A DNA stretch of 64,000 nt from Ceratopteris richardii (GCA_020310875.1 CM035441.1:88723495-88787494); one strand, 5' to 3'; counted from the first letter of the stretch, positions 34,645 through 47,654 are shown. The notes: generated from the letters alone by a model not told the origin. Numbers and translations: made by a program.

Positions 34645-35728
34645 TGAAAGAACTTGGAGAAGCTTGTAGGAGGTAGAAAAGTGCGTTTTGAAGGGACGAA
34701 GTTTGGTCTAGCCAACCGGCACAAGACCCATTTGAGCTTATGGAGATTCAAATAGAACTTATAGGCATGTGATAAGTGCAAAGAAATGCACTATGTACTT
34801 TGGGGCATCAAGGAGAAGAAGTCAATACAAAAGAGATAGGTTTGCACATCGACTAGCTCAAAAAACTTACTATCTATGAAAGAGATAATGAACCTCAAAT
34901 ATCCATAGCGATGAGTGTGATTACAATTAGAAAAAATAATTTTATGGGAGTGATACACATAGGTTTGAGTGTATATAATGCACAAAAGTATAAGGAATAA
35001 GCAAAATATGCTATATGAATGAATCCCACACTCAATGTTGGTACTTCCTATTTTTTAGAAATACATAGAGATTGACCTTGAGACAGAACTGAGATTTCTC
35101 CCTATCTAATAAAGAAAATTATTTGAAAATTTATAGGTCTAAACTAGACACTAGTAAATTTCCAAACTTCCCAATGAGCCATCTTGCACTCAATTTGGAG
35201 CTGTGTAGAGAGAGCAGCAGCCTTTGCAAGATTACTATTGGCGAAGAAGATGATGCAAAAAATTGAAGGAACAAGACAATGATGGTCACAAGTGTATGTA
35301 TATTGCTTCCATGTATTGTACAAGTGATTTCAAGTCTTTATATAGACTCTAGGAGTGTTCCACAACTTCTACAAGTGGAGTTTGAATTAAAATGAAGGTG
35401 GGAATGGTTGTTGGAGGGAATCAATTCACTTTCTTACAATCTAGGAAAAGTGAAGATCTAGTTTGATCTACTTTTAGGTGATTGATTGCTTGATTGAATG
35501 CAAATCAACCACCATAAATTCGTGGGATCTATGCTCTATCTTTCTAATTTTACATGTGTAAAGCTCAAGGCTTTTACAATGGTAAAAGATCCATGAAAAA
35601 ATATTTTTAAAAAAATACAATAAGTGAGCATAAGAAAAATAACTCTCCAAGAGATATTCTTTCGACGTGGTAGCCTTTGATGTAGATCAAATCCACTTCA
35701 AGCATAGTGTAAGCTTGATGTTGCAATA
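34645..35728 (-). repeat. Copia-A 3' LTR
   Basis: Similar to 59471-60472 throughout, in the same orientation. It carries a TATA-like tatataaa on the minus strand at about 35338-35345. It is adjoined at its inner side by the purine tract. Confidence 0.9.
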
Positions 35729-35738
35729 GCTCCCCCTG
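35729..35738 (-). other. Copia-A polypurine tract
   Basis: On the minus strand cagggggagc lies just before the 3' LTR. Confidence 0.8.
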
Positions 35739-35744
35739 AAGCTA

Positions 35745-36340
35745 AAGTATGCTTTAGTCTTCATTCTCGAATAGGTTGAATGCATGCCATAGCTTTGAAT
35801 CTACAAAGCTTTATTCCATCAAGTGCCTTCGCCATCATATCTGCTACTTGCTTTTCAGTTGGAAGAAAATAAATTTCAATCTTCTTTGCCATGAGCTTCT
35901 CCTTGATGAAATGGTAATGCACCTCTATGTGTTTGGTTCTTGCATGAAAAATAGGGCTTTAACCATATTGCCTCTTGAGTTCCTATGGTGAAGCCCTTTT
36001 AGTCTGCTTTCGTCGAGGATAAAGCAACTATGGGTTGTTTCTCGAAACTCCATGACACTAGCTTTAAACTTGCAAATGCTAAGTAACCAGAAGTACTTCT
36101 TCTAGCATCCTTAGCTTCTGCCCAATCTACATCTAAATAGATTTTGATATCCAAATCGGAAGAGTAAGGATAGAATATACCTTCGTTGATTGTACCTTTG
36201 AGATACTTAAGTACTCTCTTAGCTGCATCCATGTGTCGTCTTCTTGGTGAGTGCATGAATTGTCTATGCACTCCCACACTATATGAGATGTCTACCCTTG
36301 TATGATTAGCATATATCAAGCTACCTATCAAGCTTTAATA
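35745..36340 (-). pseudogene. Copia-A RNase H domain
   Basis: Minus-strand motifs: SLIYANHTRVDISYSVGVH, then KRVLKYLKGT, YLDVDWAEAKDARRSTSGY and IVALSSTKAD. The tail of the domain includes an ADMMAKAL-like string, the counterpart of ADIFTKAL in Copia. Fossil copy. Confidence 0.85.
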
Positions 36341-36344
36341 CTCT

Positions 36345-37140
36345 TTAATGTCTTCAATTTTCTCACCTTCATAAACACTAATTCTATGATTCATCTCCAA
36401 CGCTATACCTACAGGTTTAGTGTTCTTCATTTCGAACTTGAGAAGTAGGTCTTCAATGTATCTTCTCTGAGTGAGATACATTCCTTCATCTATGTATATC
36501 GCCTGCATTCCTAGGAAATATGTGAGCTCACCTAGGTCAGTGATTTTAAACTCCTCTTGCATGTGTCTCTTGATCCCTTGAATGCCATTTAGATCATCAC
36601 CTAACACAATAATATCATCTACATATACACATAGATAGATAACCTCATCGTGGTCCCTTTTGACGAATAGAGAAGGATCTAAGTTGCTAGCTTCAAACCC
36701 TTCATCTTGAAGATATGTAATCAATATGTAATTCCAAGCTCTAGGAGCTTGTTTCAATCCATACAATGCTTTCTTAAGTGCGCAAACATAGGATGCATGA
36801 TTAGGGTTCTCAAAACTTGGTGGTTGTGATATGTATACCCCTTCACTTATCCAGCCATTTAAGAATGCATTTTTCACATCAAGTTGGAGGAGTCTCCAAT
36901 TCCTTGCAGCAACTACACTTATCAATGTCCTGATTGTAGTCATCTTTGCAACTAGTGAGAATGTTTCCTCATAGAGTATACCATGAGTTTGAGAGCATCC
37001 TTTGGCAACTAATCCTTCCTTGTACCTACAAATTGATCCATTTGAATTTCTTTTAACTTTATACACCCATCTACAACCAATTACCTTTTGATTCGGTGAC
37101 ATTGAAACCAAATCCCAAGTGTCCATCTCCTTCAATGCAT
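36345..37140 (-). pseudogene. Copia-A reverse transcriptase
   Basis: The RT blocks are in order on the minus strand: [70 protein letters not shown] and the catalytic YVDDIIVLG. It is closely similar to the Copia-B RT at 56.3-57.1 kb, showing they are related families. Confidence 0.9.
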
Positions 37141-37599
37141 CTATTTATTCTTTCATGGCCCTTTCCCAATTAGGGTTTCCCTTTGCTTCTCCATAGGTTG
37201 AGGGTTCCTTTGAAATAGAGTCTTTTGCCAAGTAGATTGAATGCTTTGCAACAAATGTGGAATCATATCCATACCTTTCTAGTTGTTTCTTCTCTCTTGC
37301 TGATCTTCTAAGTGCCTGTTTGGAGCATTCTCCAACCACTTTCATCTTTGCTTTGCCTCTTGACTTCCATCGCTTATAATCCTTTTCTCTTTCATCTTTT
37401 TCATGGTCTGTATCACTTCTTGGATCTTGGACCTGTGTATCATGCTTGCTTCCTAATTGATGAGATTCAAAATCAAGATATTGTGGTAGAGTTAGCTTTT
37501 GTTTGTCTTCATCGTACCAAGACTTGTGTTCTTCAAACACAACATCTCTTCTTGTAGAGAATTGCTTGGATAAAGGATTATAGAACTTGTAACCCATCT

Positions 37600-38530
37600 G
37601 AGTTTAATTAATCGTATCCAATAAACACTACCTTTGTTGCCCTTTGATCTAGCTTACCTCTTATTTGTGATGGTACATGAACATAAGCTAGAAAACCAAA
37701 AACCTTGCAATGTCCAAGACTAGGTTTTCTTCTATGCCATGGTTCATAAGGGGTCATACCTTGAAGTGATTTGGATGGTAGTCTATTGACAAGGTACACA
37801 GTTGTCGAAATAGCTTCTACTCATAGATAATGTGGCAACTTCTTCTCTTCAAGCATTGTTTCAGCTGATCCAACCAATGTCTTGTTTCTCCTCTGTGCAA
37901 TTCCATTTAGTTGAGGAGAGTACGTGGTAGTCACTTCCCTTTTGATACCTTTATACTGCAAGAACCCATCAAACTCTTCGGAGAAGTATTCTCCCCCTCC
38001 ATCAGATCTGAGCTTCTTGAGTGATCTACTTGTAAGATTCTCTACATGTGCGAGATACTTTTTGAAGCAATTAAATACTTCATTCTTACTCTTGATAAAG
38101 TATAGAAGAGTCCATCTACTATGGTCCTCAATAAATGAGACATAATACCTTGATCCTACCAATGAAGGTTCTTGACTTGGTCCCCATACATTTGTATGCA
38201 CTAAGTCCAATAAGTTGTTGTGGATGTAGCCTTTGTGGTTGAATGGTTGTCTTTATGCCTTCCCAATCTGACATGCATCACACCTATTGATCGTGTGTTG
38301 CTTTGATATATTCGGTCGTCCTAGAACACTTTGATTCATGCATATATCCTTAAAGGTTCTTTCATTCACATGAGCAAGTCTCTTATGCCACACTTCAAAC
38401 TCACTTAGAGTTTGAGACCCAAAAGTGAATAGAGCTATGTTCCTGGTTTCTCCTACTTCAAAAGTGAAGATCCTACCATGCGTCTCACCTCTAGCTATCT
38501 TCTTGAAGCCTTGACATGGATCTTCCACAA
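37600..38530 (-). pseudogene. Copia-A integrase region
   Basis: The pre-integrase block (FEVWHKRLAHVNERTF, CDACQIGKA) lies at about 38253-38430. The integrase core (SFIEDHSRWTLLYF, LRSDGGGEYF, QLNGIAQRRN) lies at 37821-38210. The C-terminal part (KVFGFLAYVHVPSQIRGKL, VVFIGYD) is near 37600-37800. Confidence 0.9.
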
Positions 38531-38639
38531 AAGCTCCATGTTGGGATGAACCTAAATTGCAAGCCTTTTTTAAGTATTTGGCCTACACTTATTAGGTTTT
38601 TTGTGATAGTGGCTATGTAGAGAACCTTACTTAGAATGT

Positions 38640-38736
38640 TTGTCCTGCCATTGTAATCTTTGACATTACCAATCTTCTCCACATTGTGCTTCGTATCATC
38701 CCCTGTTTGTACTTCTTGTCTATGCTTTGGACTTTC
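38640..38736 (-). pseudogene. Copia-A protease, downstream half
   Basis: The minus strand reads VQTGDDTKHNVEKIGNVKD and VLYIATITKNLISVGQ, the second half of a Copia protease region and close to the Copia-B equivalent. The first half lies at about 51784-51880, beyond the gypsy insertion. Confidence 0.85.
38732..38736. repeat. Target duplication of the 13-kb gypsy, left copy
   Basis: CTTTC before the 5' terminus matches CTTTC at 51784-51788 after the 3' terminus. Confidence 0.9.
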
Positions 38737-38871
38737 TGTTGGCAGATGAAGCAAGTACGAGCATACATGAAGATCTAGCACTAAGGTAACCCATTAAATT
38801 TTTCCAAACCTTACACCATGTTAAAAGTGATTCTCATCACTGAAAAACCCTTGTAAATATCGTTTCACCGA
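38737..38871 (+). repeat. 5' terminal repeat of the gypsy element (outer part)
   Basis: It matches the first 135 bp or so of the 3' LTR at 51213. The two ends share only this outer part; the inner part of the left end is unrelated sequence. Confidence 0.85.
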
Positions 38872-38955
38872 CACTCCCAAGTATCGCGACACCCCGACCT
38901 ATCGTGACACCTCGACCTATCGCGACACACCGACCCAACCTATCGCGATACACGG
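38868..38955. repeat. Short minisatellite (cgacctatcgcgacac units)
   Basis: Four to five imperfect units of 17-20 bp, GC-rich, unlike the AT-rich surroundings. It lies just inside the left terminus of the gypsy element. Confidence 0.8.
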
Positions 38956-39858
38956 CCTTAACACATGAAAATTTTAGAGTAAATTTTTGAGTGAATTGAG
39001 GTATATTTGGGCTTAATTTTAGACACATTGGGATAACATTAGAGCCTTAGGAGTGGGCAAAAGACCTAGAAACCAGAGAGGGATCTCCTGAACCTTGAGA
39101 GCCTGTTTTGACCCCTAAGTGCCTGAATGGTCATAACTTCGCCATACAAACTCCGATTGAGGGGATTTTGGTCTCCTTGGAAAGCTTGTTGAGAATCCTA
39201 TGTGGACCTTGATTGGTTTTTGTAAGAATCATATGCGGAGTTTTAGAACATGTATTTTTAAGTTGGCCTTTAGGTGGGACTAAGTGGTCATAAGGATTTG
39301 GGGGTACAAGAAGTTACTCCAGGGGGGCTTGTAAATGTTGATGTGTGTCTTTCAATCCCTTGTGGTAATAGAGCTATATTCACTTGTGAACTTTTGCAGG
39401 AACATTGTGTGCAAGCAAGGCATTCCAAGGCAAGCTAGCAAGGGTGAGTATCGAGCTTGGGAGAAGGCTTCCTGGGCTTGTGCAGCAGTCTGAGCAACCA
39501 GAGGATTGAGGTTGGGAGTTCTCCCCACCCTCATTTGTCAATTCCTAGCCTAGGCTAAGTACAACTTAGGTGTGGTAATCAATTAGGTCAGCCTCAGGCA
39601 CAAAATAAGTCTAAGAGAACTAATTAACCAAGTGCAAGCAATAAGTAGGACTTAAGTGCGAAAACCCTAAAAAAAATAATAATAATAAACTTGAATCGAT
39701 CAATTATCAAGTGCGAAATTCACTTAAGTATTCCGGACATTGAGATATCATACAAGTTCATAAACATAATAATCAACTAAAAAGAACAAAGTGATTGGTG
39801 CAAAATAACCTGCAACGAGAGTGTACTTGGGACCAAAGGGGGTAGATAAACCAGGCAT
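38956..39858 (+). other. Gypsy leader, noncoding
   Basis: About 0.9 kb with no open frame of note. It includes a cataacttcgccatacaaactccga...ttggaaagcttgtt stretch at about 39136-39195 of a kind seen in many plant LTR elements, and an aataataata run near 39675. No convincing primer-binding site was found. Confidence 0.5.
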
Positions 39859-42800
39859 ATGAACCTTAGGTCAGGCAGACACTTAGGCCGAGACAGACAA
39901 AGCCTCACATCTTCTGAAGCTAGTGTCAATCACACTGCTAGGTCTTGGGCCCAGCAGTTGAGTGATTACCCATACACTCCACGATCTGAAACAAGTGATT
40001 CTCAATTGTTCTATCACATGGAGAGACCAGTAGGTAGTTCAAGGGTGGCTTATCTAGAAAAGCCAGAGGGACCTTACAAGACTCAATTGGAATACATCAG
40101 GACTAATCGTCTAGGTGCTCGCATCTACAAAGACGGATTGAGAAGATCTGTGGTCCAGATTAAGAACTCCGATCAACCCCATGGACTAGAACACCCGGTA
40201 GTGAAGTTTGAGAATGGAGCATACCTAGATAAAGAGGGGACTATATATGTAGTCACCACTCTTCCTAATAGAACTGATGAGTTTGGAAATGTGATTGCGG
40301 ATACCGACATGGGTGATATAGAGCAAGGGAATTTAGGGAGAGAGCCAAGAACTCCCCGTGGTAAATCTGTCTTGACCAGAATCATGACTCCAGAGTGGAT
40401 TCCACAGGATAATAAAAGCATAGATTTGCTTTTAAACCGAGAAACCGATGAGGCCTTTTGGAGATATAAACCTGCTCACCCTCAAGAAGTGAGTGCTCTT
40501 GCCATCTATGAATTCAAAGATCCTGATAGCCCTGGCAAGGTGACCTACTTAGATGGTGCTTCTGAGAGAATCTTTGTGGTCTTTGAGCATGGAAGACACG
40601 CATACACTTGGAAGGGAGAATTTGTTTTTCCCCAGCCTCAATCCAATGTGTCTTATGGTCACCAAGGAGCCGGGACCTCCCAGGCTCATGGGACTCAAAG
40701 AGAAAGGAGTAGAGAGAGACCTGAGGTAAGCTTTGCCAACTCTTGGGGAAGAGAAAGAACGAGAACGGAAACAAATAGAGTGGAACCTAAGGGACATAGG
40801 GCCCCCAGGAACCGAAGAAATGCCAATGATTTCCCTTTGCCAAGACGGAGAGAGCACACGAGGACCTTGAGACCGACCCAGCTAGTTAAGTCCATGAAAA
40901 ACTACTTCGATGGCACTAGAGACCCCTACGATCATGTAGCTGAGTTGAGGCAAGTCTTGAGAGCTGAACAAGTTGAAGATCTGTTCACGCAGTACAATGC
41001 CTTTGGTCTAGCCCTTAGGAACACCGCCCTGACATGGTTTCAACCACTACACGAGAGGCAGTTTAGGAGCATAGATCAACTTCTAGAGACATTCATTATC
41101 AAATTCTCTAAAAGTGGCATAAGACATAACACATCCTCCCTGATATACAGCTTCAAACAAACATCTCAAGAGACAGTGAGACTCGTAGGCAGAAGATTTA
41201 GGCAATATCTAGAGAGATGCCCGGCCCCAGAGTTACCCACTCCAGCCAAGCAAGTGGCCTTATTTTTAGATGGATTGTTAAGCACCAAACTGAGATCATA
41301 TGTGTACTTGAAGGACCCTAGATCCATAGAAGAATGTGTACGCATGTGCATAGACATTGAGGATAATCTAGGGGAGGAATTAGAGCTGTCAAAAATCTAT
41401 AAAGATTCAGATAGTTATAGTAGCCTCATTTCCTCACAATCCACATCAATTGAGGATCTAGCAGAAAAGGTAGCTCTGAAATTAGGTGTCTCTAGCAAGC
41501 AGATTCCTAGATTTGCCCCAGGAAAATGATGTTATACCTGTGGAGGAGACCATATAGCTAATGTGTGCCCCATCATGGCTCAACCCCAAGTGAACCCTAA
41601 CAACCAATACTGCACCATAGAAAGGCGATACACCAATCACACTGCACAAGACTGCCCATACAACAAACAAGCTGTTAGACAAAATTATTCTCAACCATAT
41701 CCACAACAAGGAAAGTACCCTAATCAATACCCACAACAACAGTATGCTAGGCCCCAGCAAATCTATCAACCACCCTATCAAGGGAAACAAAGACCGCAAC
41801 CAGTCCTAGCGCAGCAACCTCCTGCCCCCACTAATGTGATCCCAGTAAAGTATGCAGTGGCAAAAGAAAATCTAAATAGAGCTTTAGTGCCAGTGACATC
41901 CTCGCTTTCAGAAAGTGATCCAAGTGATCATAGTTTTGACTCCACCCATGTTGAGAGCCCCCAGACCTACTACATGCAATCACCGGAGCATAGTGAGTCA
42001 TATTATTATGAAGAACCGAATGAATCTAGTGGGGAGCCAGAATACGCAAACGTCATGTATGCCAACCCCAACTCGAGATCCCAACCTAGGCTGATGAGAC
42101 CTCCATTTCCTAGAGGGCCATGCTATCGTTGTGAGGGAGATCATCTCATTCGTGATTGCCCTCTATGTGCACCGACACAAACCCAATCTGTGACAATTCA
42201 AGGCTTTTGTCCCGATTGTGGAAAGGAGCATTTGTTACGAGAGTGTCCCAAGAACCCCGCGAATATACCAAAAATTGCTCCTATCAATGTTATTGGCTTA
42301 GTGGTGGACTCCATGGGAAGTGTGACTTCCACGGCTCCAGTATAAGTCATCACGAGAGCTCAGGCACTTAAGCAAAACCAAGACTTAGGCCAGGAGAAGA
42401 CTGCGGAGATTAGCGAGACTGAGAGTCAGAATAAGAAGAGGACAAGAGCATGGAGAGATAGTCGGGAGAGAATGAAAAGACAATGGTCACAAAAAATGAG
42501 TGAACTTGAAGCAAGCTTGAGAGAAACCAAAGCAAAGATAAGTGAACTCGCATCTCAAAACCACTCTCACACCACCCATCCACCACCTTTCCCTTTACCT
42601 ACCAATCCATCTTCTTCCATTCCCCAACCTTTCAATACACCACCCTTGACCCACCCACCACCCAGAGTAGGATCAGTCTTGGCCGATCCCACTCCTGAAG
42701 ATCTAGATATGATGCTTAAAGCATATCAAGCCAGAATTCAAGAAGGGCCAAATGTGATGGATCATGACAAGTGTTACCCTAGAGCCGACCTAGAGATAGA

Positions 42801-42966
42801 GAGAACCAAGTTGTATGCAAAAATGGTCGCATTGGCTCAGACCATGTTTGAAGCCAGTCGCCTTTTCAACCACTCAGGCTCAACTAAGACACAATTGCAC
42901 TTGGATGGACTCCTAGAGAAGTTAGAGAGCATAATTGCAAGATCTACCAAGGAAGAAAAAAATTGA
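39859..42966 (+). pseudogene. Gypsy gag region
   Basis: It begins MNLRSGRHLGRD at 39859, the RSG-type start seen in several plant gypsy Gags. A retrotransposon Gag core lies at about 40890-41370 (YFDGTRDPYDHVAELR, TWFQPLHERQF, FLDGLLSTKLRSYVYL). A zinc-knuckle cluster follows at about 41530-42260. Then come Pro/Gln-rich linkers and a charged helical stretch (42470-42570, SELEASLRETKAKISELAS). Gag forms the particle shell and binds RNA. It is long compared with the usual 300-500 residues. Fossil. Confidence 0.88.
41530..42260 (+). pseudogene. Four zinc-knuckle-like motifs in the gypsy gag
   Basis: Cys/His-spaced motifs include CYTCGGDHIANVC, a diverged one around YCTIERRYTNHTAQDC, CYRCEGDHLIRDC and CPDCGKEHLLREC. 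Most gypsy Gags have one or two. They lie in a Gln/Tyr/Pro-rich context. Confidence 0.8.
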
Positions 42967-43499
42967 GAAAGAGATGAGGCAAGCAAAAACATAAGCCATC
43001 CCCCATAGGAAGCTTATGTGCCTAATTCCACTGAACCAGACACCTCCTCTTCTATGAATAGGTTCACTCCAGAATTCCTACGAGAGATTCAAGAAGACAA
43101 ATGGGCTAATGAAAGTGAAGACCCTCCTCCCTTTGAACTCGTGGATGACGCACATGATCAGTTCCCATAGGACATCCCTTCTATTTATGATGAACAGGAA
43201 AGTGTCCACTCTCATGAGAGGTTAGACTTTGAGTCTAATTCCTTGCAAGAGTTACCACATTTCACAGGCCCATGGGAAACCAAGTCTACTTGCCTGAGAG
43301 CACCCACAATCATGATAAGAAACGAAGATTCAATCATACCTAGGAATACAGAGGTAGTAAAGAACACTAAGGTGCAGTGCAATCTCACGTTAGAAGAGCT
43401 ACTCAAAGTTAAGCCAGAAGTGTGGAAACACGTAGCCAAGCAAGTGCCAGACATAGTGAAATTGCGTTCCCAGGTAGGATCTCATAGAACAGTGCCTGA

Positions 43500-43920
43500 A
43501 ATACCATTGGATAAGATAGGAGACATGAGTGAAGGAGAAGAAGGAAATACCTATCTCCCAGTTACCCATCAGGGATACACAACCAAGGCAATTTTGGACT
43601 CAGGTGCAGGAGTTGCAATTGCTACAATTTCCCTCTGGAAGCGTTGGGGCAAGCCAGCACTTTGACCGACGAGAATGAAATTGCAGATGGCCGATGGCCA
43701 TATTGAGAGGCCCTTGGGATTGCTAGAAGGCATAACTCTCACTACATGTGGTGTCGAGCTCGAGCATACATTTGCTATATGTGATTTTAGCAAAAATCAT
43801 GCCTATGAAATGATCTTGGGAAGACCATTTATGCGACAGTTGCAAGTGGTACAGGACTGGGGAACCAACTCCTTGTACTTGCAACACTTAGGTGTTACGA
43901 CCAAAGTGAATCTCAAAGAT
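43500..43920 (+). pseudogene. Gypsy protease, canonical position
   Basis: Retropepsin motif KAILDSGAGVAIATISLW, then TCGVELEHTF and the closing MILGRPFMRQLQVV block. It sits between gag and RT, as is usual in gypsy. Confidence 0.88.
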
Positions 43921-44659
43921 TACTCTCATAGAGATGTCCCTCCTATCCAATGGAATCCCATCCATAGAGCCAAAGATGATACGGAATCTATGCATTCCAT
44001 AGGATCAGGATCCTCATGGATGCATGAAGACACCCACTTATGGATGTGAAAAGTGGCAGTAGAAGAAGAGAAAAGAGAAAAATCCAGAGAGGTAGGTGCA
44101 AAAGAAACACATAGATCAATTCAAGACCTAGCCTATGCACCTGTAGTCTTTCCTGACGAGGAATTTGAACCCCACGGCTGGGCAGAAATCCTAGCAACAA
44201 TGGATGTAGCCATCAATCAAGAACAATAGACACCTCACTGTGATGAAGATGGCTATGACATTTCAGTCTTCTCCATAGAGCCAATCATGGGAGAGGCAGT
44301 GTTAGAAGAGTGTGAACCTAGCCCTGATGCATTTGAGGATGCAAGTGACTCCGATCTAGAGTCAATCATTATGGACCCACCCTTTGCATTAGATGAAGAA
44401 TACTTCTATGAAGTAGAATTTCAACCCTAGAGGCATGGAGAGCTTACAAAGGATGTAAGGCTAGCCACACATGTGACCCTGAAGGAGGAAGGAAAGAAAA
44501 GAAAGAAGAGAGAAGTCACACCAGAAGAGGAAGAATCTTTGTTTGAGGTTCCGGAAAATTTTAAGAAGTATGAGATAGATGACAGGAGAGTCATGATCAG
44601 AATGCCTAAATGAGAGGCGCAATGAGGGGAGGCTTATGATAACAAAGAAACCACCAAGA

Positions 44660-45600
44660 AAATTGTGGTAGCTGTGGAAGAAGGAGAGGAGAGATGCACG
44701 TACATAGGCCATGATCTGACGGAAGAAAAAGAGCATGAATTGATAGCCTTGCTAAGAGAATACAGAGATGTATTCGCTTGGAGCTACAAGGATCTGAAGG
44801 GTGTTGACCCAGACATATGCTCACACACAATCCCCATGACCTTAGATGCTAGACCCTCTAAGCAGAAGCCCTACACATACAATGACAACTACACCGCCAA
44901 GATTAAAGAGGAGATAGACCGCTTGGTGGAAGCCGGATTTATCTATGAAATTGAGCACACTGAATGGGTATCCCCCATTGTAGTGGTGCCCAAGAAGAAC
45001 GGCAAATTACGAGTATGCATTAACTTGAAGAAGGTTAACGCAGCCACTATCAGAGATAGTTATCCGCTTCCTATCACTGAGCATCTATTAGAAAGGGTAG
45101 CAGGCAAGGAAGTGTACAGCTTCCTAGATGGGTTCTCGGGCTACAATCAAGTAGCCATTGCTCCAGAGGATCAGCATAAGATGGCTTTTGCTACAGAGTG
45201 GGGCATATTTGCCTTTCGGGTAATGCCATTCAGACTTACCAATGCACCTGCTACCTTTGAAAGATTGATGTGTCAGGTGTTTAAAGAGTTCTTGAGGAAG
45301 AATTTGGAAGTCTATGTTGATGATTTGTGCGCTCATTCCAACATTAGACAGACCCATATACCTGAACTCAGACAAATCTTTGATAAATGCAGAGAATATC
45401 AAGTCTGCCTGAACCTAGAAAAGTGTGTTTTCATGGTCAGGCAAGGCAAAATTCTAGGACACATAGTGTCTAAGAACGGGATATCCACTGACGAAGAGAA
45501 AGTGAGAGCCATCGCAGAACTACCTAGGCCAAAGAACGTCAAGGAAGTACAGGCTTTCATGGGGCATTGTGGTTACTACCGCCGGTTCATCCACATGTAT
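44660..45600 (+). pseudogene. Gypsy reverse transcriptase
   Basis: RT blocks in one long frame: EIDRLVEAGFIYEIEHTEWV, SPIVVVPKKNGKLRVCINL, YSFLDGFSGYNQVAIAPED, FRLTNAPATFERLM and the catalytic YVDDLCAHS near 45313. GHIVSKNGISTDEEKVRAI marks the RT/RNase H join. Confidence 0.95.
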
Positions 45601-46150
45601 GCTGTCATTGCAAAGCCCATGTACGGACTTCTGACTAACTTTGAGTGGACTGATGAATGTGAAAATTCCTTCCAGGAGCTTAAACGAAGATTATGTTCAG
45701 CACCAATCTTGACCACACCAGATTGGAACAAGCCATTCCATGTTCATGTGTATGCCTCCAATTATGCTATTGGATGTGTACTTGCACAACCTACGAGTGA
45801 AGTTAATATGCATCTCCCTATTGCCTATGCCAGTAGACGATTGAATGCTACTGAACGGAACTATACAACCACCGAACGAGAAGGATTAGGCATGGTGTAT
45901 GCGGTTAAAAAGTTTAGACACTATTTGCTTGCAAATAAGTTCAAGTTTTCTACTGATTACCAAGCTCTACTGTACCTGGTAAACAAGCCGTGTAATACAT
46001 GCAGACTAGTAAGATGGTTTCTCTTACTAATGGAATATGACTTTGAGGTAGTAGTGAGGAAAGGCAGGACTCATTTGAGAGCAGACCATCTCTCTAGGCT
46101 CACATCTAGAGAGGCCCCACAAGGAGTATCAGATGACTTACCTGATGCTT
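45600..46150 (+). pseudogene. Gypsy RNase H
   Basis: Motifs: FHVHVYASNYAIGCVLAQP, then AYASRRLNATERNYTTTERE, then HLRADHLSRL, the standard gypsy RNase H sequence order. A long linker to the integrase follows. Confidence 0.9.
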
Positions 46151-46559
46151 ACTTGTTTAATTTGGAAGTGGTGCTGCAGTGGGCTAAGCCATTAGTGCCA
46201 GTATTGACATACGGGCCTAACCACCCAGTAATAGCCACACGGGATAGAGAGGTAGTAAAAGCCCAAAAGTACCACATCATGGCTGGAAGTATGTACAAGC
46301 ACACAGATCAAGGGATCTTGGCTTGTTGTGTAGAAGAGGACGAGTACGCTAAGTGGTTGCAATTAGCACATGTAGGTGCGTTAGAGCAACACTACTCAAA
46401 ACAACGAACCCTACAGACCCTGAGGAGACTAGGAGTGCATTGGCGGACTATGGAAGCTGATGTCCAGAAGTTGTGCAAGGAATGCCCAATCTACTGCATT
46501 AAACCACCTGTGGAACATGCCACTCTTTATCAAGTGTCCATAGTGCCGGATTGGAGTGA

Positions 46560-47650
46560 ACCCCTAGTATCCTTCCTGAGGACGAAAACATTCCCTCCAG
46601 ACATGACTATGACGAGGCAAAGAAGTCTAGAACAAGAAGCCCTAGATTACTCACTCATTGGTGATAATCTATACAAGCGTGGAAAAGATGGTTACCTAAG
46701 ACTTTGTGTTTATGAGAGTGAATATCTAAAGATCTTGGAAACTACTCACCAAGGTGTAGTAGGAGGACACTTTGGACCAGATCGGGTGATCAAGGCAATA
46801 CTATTTGCGGGCTTCTGGTGGCCGACCCTTCACATGGATGCACATACCTATGTGAAACGGTGTGATGTGTGTCAGAGAACTCAGTATCCTATACGCAAAG
46901 ATGAGATGCCACTGAAACCAATGATGGGTGGACGTGCATTCTCTAAGTGGGGAATAGACTTTGTAGGCCCTATTAATCCCCCAGCTAAGGGTTCACATGC
47001 TGAGTATATCATTGTGGCCACTGACTATCTAACTAAGTGGGTAGAGGTAAAAGCCACAACAAAGAACGATTCACAAACAACAACTAAGTTCTTGTTTGAG
47101 AATGTGTTCACCAGGTATGGATTACCTATAGAGCTAGTCAGTGATAGAGGGACTCACTTCTTGAATGAAGTTATTGAAAATCTGCTCTAAGAATTCTTGG
47201 TAGTACATAAGAAGTCGGCCCCCTATCACCCCCAAGCTAATGGCCAGGCTGAGAGTACAAATAAGATCTTATGCAATGTACTGACGAAATTAGTGAACAA
47301 TAAACGCTCTGATTGGGACAAATAGCTACACCATGCTGTTTGGGCATACCGAGTGGCCTATAAAACGGTACTCCAAGCCACACCCTTTCAGATGGTGTTC
47401 GGTCAGAATGCGGTGCTACCCTTAGACTTTTTGATACCTACATTGAAAGTAGCACAAGAGCATGACTGGACAGGCCATGAACTCTCCTCTCGAATCTTTG
47501 ATCTTGAACGTCTAGGCGAGACACGATTGAGAGCTGCAGCAGGAATCTATGCAGCGAAGAAGAGGCAAAAGGCATATTTTGATACACATGTGAAGGATAA
47601 AGGCCTGAAAGTCTACACATTGAAGCAGCATGCACGAAAATTATAGAAAA
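46560..47650 (+). pseudogene. Gypsy integrase
   Basis: A zinc-binding N-terminus (THQGVVGGHFGPDRVIKAI, KRCDVCQRTQYP) precedes the core with its D, D and E residues (WGIDFVGPINPP, ELVSDRGTHF, then the NGQAEST block near 47240). The C-terminal part has an AVLPLDFLIPT-like segment. It is followed closely by a GYGPMIINRIPTSGAVQL tail. Confidence 0.93.
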
Positions 47651-47654
47651 GAGG

